A stretch of DNA of 64,000 bases from JACRDG01 sp963760985 (GTDB lineage: Bacteria; Desulfobacterota; Desulfomonilia; Desulfomonilales; Desulfomonilaceae): assembly GCA_963760985.1 (NCBI GenBank), contig CAVXFM010000015.1, positions 62,001-126,000 on the forward strand. The letters run 5' to 3'. This document shows, one piece after another, positions 58,645 to 64,000 of the stretch. The notes under the pieces were generated by a model. It did not search any database. It was given only the letters and a program-made list of their open reading frames with translations, and had not been told where the DNA came from. A program made the position numbers and the translations under genes. How positions within the stretch are numbered: the stretch's first letter is position 1; each line of letters opens with the position of its first letter.

Positions 58645-59520
58645 TTGTCCCTTGTTACCATGAAACAATTGCTCGAGGCCGGCGTCCACTTCGGCCATCA
58701 GACGCGTCGCTGGAACCCCAAGATGAAGCAATACATCTTTGGCGCACGCAACGGCATCTACATCATCGACCTTCAAAAGACCGTGAGACTCTTCAAAAGG
58801 GCTTACACCTTTGTGCAAGACTCTGTGGCTGCTGGCGGGTACGTCCTGTTCGTGGGCACAAAGAAACAGGCTCAGGACGCGATCTATGAAGAAGCAGGGC
58901 GCTGTGGACAATATTTCGTCAATCAGCGTTGGCTCGGCGGGATGCTCACCAATTTCTCGACCATCAAGCAGAGCATTGAACGACTCAACCAAATTACCAC
59001 CATTCTCGACGCGCCTCAGGAAACGAATTACACCAAAAAGGAACTGGTGAATCTCTCCAGACTGCACGAGAAGCTCAACAAGAACCTTTCCGGTATCCGG
59101 GAAATGCGCAAACCCCCGTCAGCCCTTTTTGTGGTGGACCCGAAGAAAGAGAATATCGCAGTACAAGAGGCCAACAAGCTTCATATACCCATAGTGGCCA
59201 TAGTCGACACCAACTGTGACCCGGATGAGATCCAGTACGTAATCCCCGGCAACGACGATGCGATTCGCGCAATTCGCCTTTTCTCGTCCAAGATTGCTGA
59301 TGCGTGCCTTGACGGCAGGGCCATGTACCAGGCTTCCTTGAAGGAAGACAAGGGCAGCGATGAGGGCGGACCATGGATAGAGCATCGCTCTGAAGGCGTG
59401 GCGGAAGACAAGCCAGCTGTTCCGGAAGAGATACGCGCGGCAGCTTCCAACGAAACCGAACCCGCGGGAGCGCCCCCGGTGGAGAGCGGGGAAGTAAAAG
59501 AAGAATCTAATCCTGACTGA
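58645..59520 (+). CDS. rpsB: 30S ribosomal protein S2
   Basis: 291 aa with a TTG start, AAAAGGAG about 9 bp upstream. Highly conserved body: MSLVTMKQLLEAGVHFGHQTRRWNPKMKQYIFGARNGIYIIDLQKTVRLFKRAY and RWLGGMLTNFSTIKQSI. The C-terminus is extended by about 50 acidic, Pro/Ala/Glu-rich residues beyond the usual 240 (RSEGVAEDKPAVPEEIRAAASNETEPAGAPPVESGEVKEES). A weak promoter (TTGCAT 58526, TAAAAA 58548) precedes it. It heads the rpsB-tsf-pyrH-frr group. Confidence 0.97.
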   Translation: MSLVTMKQLLEAGVHFGHQTRRWNPKMKQYIFGARNGIYIIDLQKTVRLFKRAYTFVQDSVAAGGYVLFVGTKKQAQDAIYEEAGRCGQYFVNQRWLGGMLTNFSTIKQSIERLNQITTILDAPQETNYTKKELVNLSRLHEKLNKNLSGIREMRKPPSALFVVDPKKENIAVQEANKLHIPIVAIVDTNCDPDEIQYVIPGNDDAIRAIRLFSSKIADACLDGRAMYQASLKEDKGSDEGGPWIEHRSEGVAEDKPAVPEEIRAAASNETEPAGAPPVESGEVKEESNPD

Positions 59521-59700
59521 TTCTTATCCGCGCGGTGGAAGACTCCGAAACACGCGACACTGCCAGGAATAAGAACACTGTCGATCTTTCGGGCAGCGGA
59601 AAAGGCGACGAAAGGAGAGGGCCTTGCATGAAAGCATGCAAGCCTCAGTGCCGATTCCGGCCCGAAACTGATCGTTGAATCCGCCCATAGGAGACAACTG

Positions 59701-60300
59701 ATGGCAATAACGGCACAAATGGTAAAAGAGCTCAGAGAGAAGACCGGTCTGGGAATGATGGATTGTAAGAACGCGCTCGTAGAGACTGACGGCAACCTGG
59801 AAAATGCAGTCGATTACCTGCGAAAGAAAGGCGCTCTTAAGGCAGCGAAGCGAGAAGGCCGCGCCACATCCGAAGGTCGAATCGGTTCGTACATCCACAT
59901 GAACGGGAAGATAGGCGTCCTGTTGGAACTCAATTGCGAAAGCGACTTTGTCGCGAAGACCGATCAATTCGCGGAGGTGGTCAAGGACCTCTGCATGCAG
60001 GTCGCCGCGTCTGCTCCGCTGTGGATCGCACCCGAGGATGTGCCCGAGGACGTGATCGCCAAAGAAAAAGACATCTACATGAGCCAGGCAAAAGAAGCCG
60101 GAAAACCGGAGAAGATCTTGGAAAAGATCGCGGAGGGCAAGCTCAACAAATTCTATGAGGACATGTGCCTCCTGGAACAGAAGTTTGTCAAAGACACGGA
60201 CAAGACCGTGCGCGAAATGATCAAAGAAAAGATCGCCCAGCTTGGCGAGAATATCACTGTCGGAAGGTTTACGCGATTCCAATTGGGACAAACTCAGTAA
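59701..60300 (+). CDS. tsf: Elongation factor Ts
   Basis: 199 aa. MAITAQMVKELREKTGLGMMDCKNALVETDGNLENAVDYLRKKG is the conserved N-terminal UBA-like domain, and GRIGSYIHMNGKIGVLLELNCESDFVAKTDQF the core; CDS-type TDFV helix motifs bind EF-Tu. It is shorter than the E. coli protein (283 aa), like the compact EF-Ts of many bacteria with one dimerisation subdomain. It recycles EF-Tu-GDP. It lies 180 bp after rpsB and 4 bp before pyrH. Confidence 0.96.
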   Translation: MAITAQMVKELREKTGLGMMDCKNALVETDGNLENAVDYLRKKGALKAAKREGRATSEGRIGSYIHMNGKIGVLLELNCESDFVAKTDQFAEVVKDLCMQVAASAPLWIAPEDVPEDVIAKEKDIYMSQAKEAGKPEKILEKIAEGKLNKFYEDMCLLEQKFVKDTDKTVREMIKEKIAQLGENITVGRFTRFQLGQTQ

Positions 60301-60304
60301 GCAC

Positions 60305-61022
60305 ATGAGCCATTCGCAGGCATACTCACGAGCCATATTGAAGATATCCGGAGAAGCCTTGGCCGGCGATCAGGGATTCGGCCTTGATCGGGCCAAGACT
60401 CACTGGATAGCACAGCAAATCGGTGCGTGCCGACGCGACGGTCGCGAACTGGGCGTGGTAGTTGGCGGCGGCAACATCATGCGCGGCGTAAATTCTCAGA
60501 GTTTGGGAGGTACCTGCCATGGTGGGCGATCAGATGGGCATGATCGCCACCGTGCTCAACGCGATGACCCTTCGCTGGGCTCTGGAAGGTCTGGGGCTGC
60601 CTGCCCGAGTGCTCAGTGCGTTTCCTGTGGGGACCTTTGTGGAAGTGTTCGACCGAGAAAAGGCGCTCGCATATCTCAAGGCCGGTTCCATACTCATTTT
60701 TGCCGGCGGAACGGGAAATCCGTGTTTTACTACCGATTCCGCGGCAGCGCTCAGGGCAGTCGAGATAGATGCAGATGTCATGATCAAGGCGACACAGGTC
60801 CGTGGTGTGTTTGACAAGGACCCCCGAAGAAATCCGGATGCGGTGTTTTTTCCCACCATTAGCCCGCAGGAAGTGCTGGCAAAGGGCCTTGGCGTGATGG
60901 ACGCGACGAGCGTGGAGATTCTCGGCAGGAAGAAGATTCCGGTAATTGTACTGAATCTCCATGAGGACGGCAACCTTGCCATGGCCCTGGCAGGAGAAAA
61001 GATCGGAACACTCATAGCCTGA
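60305..61022 (+). CDS. pyrH: UMP kinase, frameshifted in this sequence
   Basis: About 239 aa when joined. MSHSQAYSRAILKISGEALAGDQGFGLD begins the amino-acid-kinase fold, GRELGVVVGGGNIMRG is the nucleotide site. The frame breaks near 60510 and resumes as MVGDQMGMIATVLNAMTLRWALEGLGLPARVLSAFPVGTFVEVFDREKALAYL, SILIFAGGTGNPCFTTDSAAALRAVEIDADVMIKATQVRGVFDKDPR. It makes UDP from UMP, a normally essential step in pyrimidine nucleotide synthesis. A genuine disruption is unlikely; one base error near 60515 explains it. Confidence 0.93.
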
Positions 61023-61277
61023 CACCCAGCGGCTCAGATGAGCAAGTCCCCGGGAGCAGCCGGCCTTGAAGCAGGATGGGGCTTGCGCACGCAGAGTTTT
61101 TCAGGGTAACGCGGTTGCTTCTTTGCGCGCGTATTCCCCAGAAAGTCCCACAGGTTTTCATTCCTTGTTGGGCCTTTTTCGTCATGGGATTCGGTACGGC
61201 AGCCAAGCGGCGCGGGGACACACCCCCTAGAGACCTCACCGTCCCTGACCCCAAGTTCACACATGCGAGAGGGAGCC

Positions 61278-61835
61278 ATGATTGACGACCTTCACAAAGA
61301 TATGAAAGCAGGTATGGAGAAATCCGTTGAATCCATGCGCCGGGACCTCCGACGAATCCGCACGGGTAGGGCTTCATTGGCGCTCCTGGACGGACTTATG
61401 GTGGACTATTACGGGGTGGCCACGCCGATAAACCAGTTGGCCACGTTGTCCATTCCCGAAGCCAGACAGATTGTCATTCAGCCGTGGGACTCCAAAGCTG
61501 TGCCCGATATTGAAAAGGCCATTCTGAAATCCGAACTGGGTCTGACCCCGTCCAATGATGGCAAGATCGTGAGGATCGTGCTTCCTCCCCTCACTGCGGA
61601 GCGGCGCAAGGAATTGGTAAAAGTGGTCAAGAAAATCGCGGAAGAATACAAGGTGCAGATCCGCAACCACCGTCGCGACGCGAATGAAATGCTCAAGGAC
61701 TTGAAAAAGGAAAAGGAAATTTCTGAAGACGACATGCATAAGGGTCAGGAATTGGTGCAAAAGAGCACCGATGATTTTATTGCTAAAGTCGACAAGATTT
61801 TGGGAGAAAAAGAGGCTGAAATCATGGAGATTTGA
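61278..61835 (+). CDS. frr: Ribosome recycling factor
   Basis: 185 aa from the ATG at 61278 (GAGAGGGAG upstream). MIDDLHKDMKAGMEKSVESMRRDLRRIRTGRASLALLDGLMVDYYGVATPINQLATLSIPE is the diagnostic N-terminal part; VRIVLPPLTAERRKELVKVVKKIAEEYKVQIRNHRRDANEMLKDLKKEKEISEDD is the helical bundle. With EF-G it splits the post-termination ribosome. Length is standard. Confidence 0.97.
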   Translation: MIDDLHKDMKAGMEKSVESMRRDLRRIRTGRASLALLDGLMVDYYGVATPINQLATLSIPEARQIVIQPWDSKAVPDIEKAILKSELGLTPSNDGKIVRIVLPPLTAERRKELVKVVKKIAEEYKVQIRNHRRDANEMLKDLKKEKEISEDDMHKGQELVQKSTDDFIAKVDKILGEKEAEIMEI

Positions 61836-62154
61836 CGCGGCAGATTCTTCCTTCGACTCTCCTTGGTGAGCACGAGGAATTGTAAATGTCCGCGGTCTTT
61901 GCCATACTTGCTGCCAGGGGCTTGGCGTGTAACCGTGATACCCAGTCAAAGTCGTGCTTCGAGCACCCTGCTCACCGACGTCTCGGTTCCATCGAGAGGC
62001 TCCTGGGAGTCTGGCATACTCAAAGCTTTTCCGTCACGACTTTGCGCGAGGTCGGCTGAGCCCACGGCATTGACCCTGACCAGCGGGAAAATCCGACGGA
62101 ACGCGGGATCTCAAGACAGCCTCCCGAATCTTCTCGGCTTTCATTCAGGAGAAT
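61836..62154. other. Gap before uppS, no gene seen
   Basis: About 320 bp with no frame showing protein features. It may hold a promoter for the isoprenoid and phospholipid genes. Confidence 0.3.
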
Positions 62155-62913
62155 TTGTTGGACTCATCTTCAGCGCGCCAGTCTGGTTGGCCCGATCACG
62201 TTGCGATCATCATGGACGGCAACGGCAGGTGGGCTCGCCGACGTTTCTTGCCACGACTGGAAGGTCATCGCCAGGGAGCAAAAACGGTCAGGCGGACCGT
62301 GGAGTTTTGTCGACGTCAAGGCATACATTTCCTGACCTTGTATGCCTTCTCCACCGAGAATTGGCAGCGCCCTTCCACCGAAGTGTCCGGCCTGATGCGC
62401 CTGCTTTCGCAGTTCCTCGACTCGGAACTGGACGATCTCCAGAAGAACGATATTCGGTTCAGGACCATAGGAGATGTGAGCAGGCTTCCCGATTCCCTCA
62501 GGCGCAAGATTGACGCAGGAATAGAAAAAACCAGGGGAAACAAAGCGTTGCTTCTCAGTGTGGCGCTGTCATACGGCGGCAGGCAGGAGATTGTCAACGC
62601 GGCAGTGCAGATCTCCCGTGCGGTAAAGGCCGGAACCCTTGACGAAGCCTCGATCACCGAGAGGCTTTTTGAGACATTCCTCCACACGCACGGCGCACCT
62701 GATCCGGATCTCCTGATTCGTACAGGAGGCGAGACCCGGATAAGTAATTTTCTCCTCTGGCAATGCGCGTATGCGGAACTGTACTTCACTCCCGTGCTCT
62801 GGCCCGACTTCGGTGATGATGACTTCCTTGAGGCAGTGGAGGAATATCAGTCTCGGCAACGGAGATTCGGGATGATCTCGGACCAGATCGAAGCTGGGGA
62901 GGGGGCGTATTAA
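62155..62913 (+). CDS. uppS: Undecaprenyl diphosphate synthase
   Basis: 252 aa with a TTG start at 62155 (a second TTG follows at 62158), AGGAGA just upstream. Diagnostic motifs: HVAIIMDGNGRWARRRFLPRLEGHRQGAKTVR (catalytic Asp), LTLYAFSTENWQRP, VALSYGGRQEIVNA, DPDLLIRTGGETRISNFLLWQCAYAELYF. It makes the C55 lipid carrier for peptidoglycan and surface polysaccharide, which also feeds the glycan cluster upstream in this window. Its stop overlaps the cdsA start. Confidence 0.97.
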   Translation: MLDSSSARQSGWPDHVAIIMDGNGRWARRRFLPRLEGHRQGAKTVRRTVEFCRRQGIHFLTLYAFSTENWQRPSTEVSGLMRLLSQFLDSELDDLQKNDIRFRTIGDVSRLPDSLRRKIDAGIEKTRGNKALLLSVALSYGGRQEIVNAAVQISRAVKAGTLDEASITERLFETFLHTHGAPDPDLLIRTGGETRISNFLLWQCAYAELYFTPVLWPDFGDDDFLEAVEEYQSRQRRFGMISDQIEAGEGAY

Positions 62914-63725
62914 TGCTTGCCAGTCGGGTGGCTACCGCGGCGGTATTGATAGCAATTCTGCTTCCTGCTCTTCTCTTTGGCGGAGTTGAAGCAATTGCGT
63001 TGGTGGTGACTTTTTTTTCCGCAGTAGCTGTCTGGGAGCTTTCCGACAATCTTCCGGCACTCAAGCCTTTGCCTAACCGCGTGTTGACCTTGTGTCTCGG
63101 AGCCTTGGTATTGGCAGCCTTTTACGGGCTTTCCGAGAAGGCCTTGTTTGCCGTGGTGGTGTGGCTCCCGCTCGCGGTCATGGTCCTTCATCTCTTCCTG
63201 TACAATCGGATAGAAAACACCGTTGAATCCGTCGCTTATATGATATTCGTGCTGGCGTACGCGGTGGTATCGCTGTGCCATGCGATCCTCCTGGGCAGGC
63301 TTGATCCGTCCAACGTGTGGGTTCTCTTTAGCCTGGTGGTGGTGTGTCTGTCTGATGCGGGCGCGTATTTTGCCGGCAGGTACTACGGGAAGCGACGGTT
63401 CAGCGCGCGCGTGAGTCCTTCCAAGACCGTAGAAGGACTGGCCGGCGGATTGGTCGCGGGAATCCTCGGGATGGTCGTCATGAAGATCGTTGCCCCGTGG
63501 TTACCGCGTTTTGCGATTCTTTTGCCACTTGCGTTGTTACTGGTAGTGGCGGACGTTTTGGGCGACCTGTGCGCATCTGCGCTCAAGCGAAGACTCGGTA
63601 TAAAGGATTTCGGCGGGCTGCTTCCCGGTCACGGTGGAGTGCTGGATCGGGCTGACGGTCTTATCCTCGCGTTTCCTGTAGCGTACCACTTTCTCTCACT
63701 CAGCGGAATTGTCCTCCCATCATGA
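62913..63725 (+). CDS. cdsA: Phosphatidate cytidylyltransferase
   Basis: 270 aa. At least seven hydrophobic helices from residue 1, and the C-terminal signature SDAGAYFAGRYYGKRRFSARVSPSKTVEGLAGG...KDFGGLLPGHGGVLDRADGLILAFP, which carries the Asp residues that bind Mg and CTP. It forms CDP-diacylglycerol from phosphatidic acid in the inner membrane. Start and stop overlap neighbours (TAATG at 62911-62915, ATGA at 63722-63725), so the genes are coupled. Confidence 0.95.
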   Translation: MLASRVATAAVLIAILLPALLFGGVEAIALVVTFFSAVAVWELSDNLPALKPLPNRVLTLCLGALVLAAFYGLSEKALFAVVVWLPLAVMVLHLFLYNRIENTVESVAYMIFVLAYAVVSLCHAILLGRLDPSNVWVLFSLVVVCLSDAGAYFAGRYYGKRRFSARVSPSKTVEGLAGGLVAGILGMVVMKIVAPWLPRFAILLPLALLLVVADVLGDLCASALKRRLGIKDFGGLLPGHGGVLDRADGLILAFPVAYHFLSLSGIVLPS

Positions 63726-64000
63726 AAAGTATTTCCATACTCGGCTCTACTGGCTCTATCGGCGAACAGTCCCTCGAAATTGTCCGATTGCATCCTGACC
63801 GGTTCACGGTTGCCGCTCTGGCGGCCGGCTCCAATGTGGATTTGATCGAACGCCAGACGAGGGAGTTCCATCCTTCCGTGGTATCGGTAGCTGACGAGCG
63901 AGCGGCGCAGCGCTTGAAGCAACAGTTGAGGGACCTGTCCCGGCCGCCGAAGATCGTCTTTGCGGCAGAAGGCCTTGAAATGGCTGCCACTATCGCGGAC
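63722..64000 (+). CDS. dxr: 1-deoxy-D-xylulose-5-phosphate reductoisomerase, partial (3' end outside window)
   Basis: 93 codons to the window edge. MKSISILGSTGSIGEQSLEIVRLHPDRFTVAALAAGSNVDLIERQTREFHPSVVSVADE is the NADPH-binding Rossmann start, with the GSTGSIG loop (residues 8-14). It commits pyruvate-derived isoprenoid synthesis by the MEP pathway. It follows cdsA with a 4-bp ATGA overlap, the usual uppS-cdsA-dxr order. Confidence 0.94.
   Translation, partial: MKSISILGSTGSIGEQSLEIVRLHPDRFTVAALAAGSNVDLIERQTREFHPSVVSVADERAAQRLKQQLRDLSRPPKIVFAAEGLEMAATIAD

Overview
The window looks like the chromosome of a Gram-negative bacterium with moderately high GC. Several features point to a deltaproteobacterial (Desulfobacterota-type) lineage related to Syntrophobacter or Desulfomonile: a fused transaldolase/glucose-6-phosphate isomerase, outer-membrane barrels, ABC/MFP envelope systems, a molybdenum-cofactor guanylyltransferase, and the order rpsB-tsf-pyrH-frr-uppS-cdsA-dxr. 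The lineage is inferred from gene style, not from a search.

Layout. 1-759: 5' part of coaBC. 1322-14158: an integrated element of about 12.8 kb in the 3' end of tRNA-Arg(UCU), bounded by identical 46-bp repeats (1354-1399 and 14113-14158). Nearly all its genes are on the minus strand: tyrosine integrase, AlpA-like factor, zinc-binding small proteins, ERCC4-type nuclease, CHC2/TOPRIM primase-helicase, HTH regulators, and a serine recombinase translationally coupled to an HTH/RHH-like partner. It has two notable repeat systems: eleven GGTGAAR iterons around an AT-rich stretch beside the primase gene (candidate replication origin), and about 18 TTCGCA-core repeats, often 9 bp apart, in and around the recombinase operon. 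Its right third carries secreted or envelope cargo. 14293-23493: a methyltransferase and a surface-glycan cluster with several glycosyltransferases, including GT10 and GT11 fucosyltransferase-like genes, and a FkbM methyltransferase. 23701-24877: an IS630-type insertion sequence. 25403-27208: an ABC exporter/flippase, followed by a 62-aa peptide gene. 28157-36465: Spy-like protein, polytopic membrane protein, ABC/MFP efflux operon and small secreted proteins. 37289-43760: tal-pgi, porin, zinc-ribbon membrane protein. 44077-51445: dGTPase-like, mobA, periplasmic protein, topA, dprA. 52114-55852: FtsX-like permease, EamA transporter, PAS histidine kinase. 56114-56190: initiator tRNA. 56440-58509: membrane protein. 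58645-64000: translation, isoprenoid and phospholipid genes.

How it works together. The glycan genes, the flippase-type exporter and the two large membrane proteins suggest a fucosylated surface polysaccharide or glycan. The island resembles a phage satellite or other replicating integrative element in having integrase, Xis-like factor, primase-helicase and iterons but no visible capsid, packaging or conjugation genes.

Quality warning. About two dozen genes are split by one-base shifts, including pyrH, normally essential, and the H-box of a histidine kinase. Long intact genes lie beside them. I read most of these as uncorrected indels in the sequence rather than gene decay; each affected entry says so.
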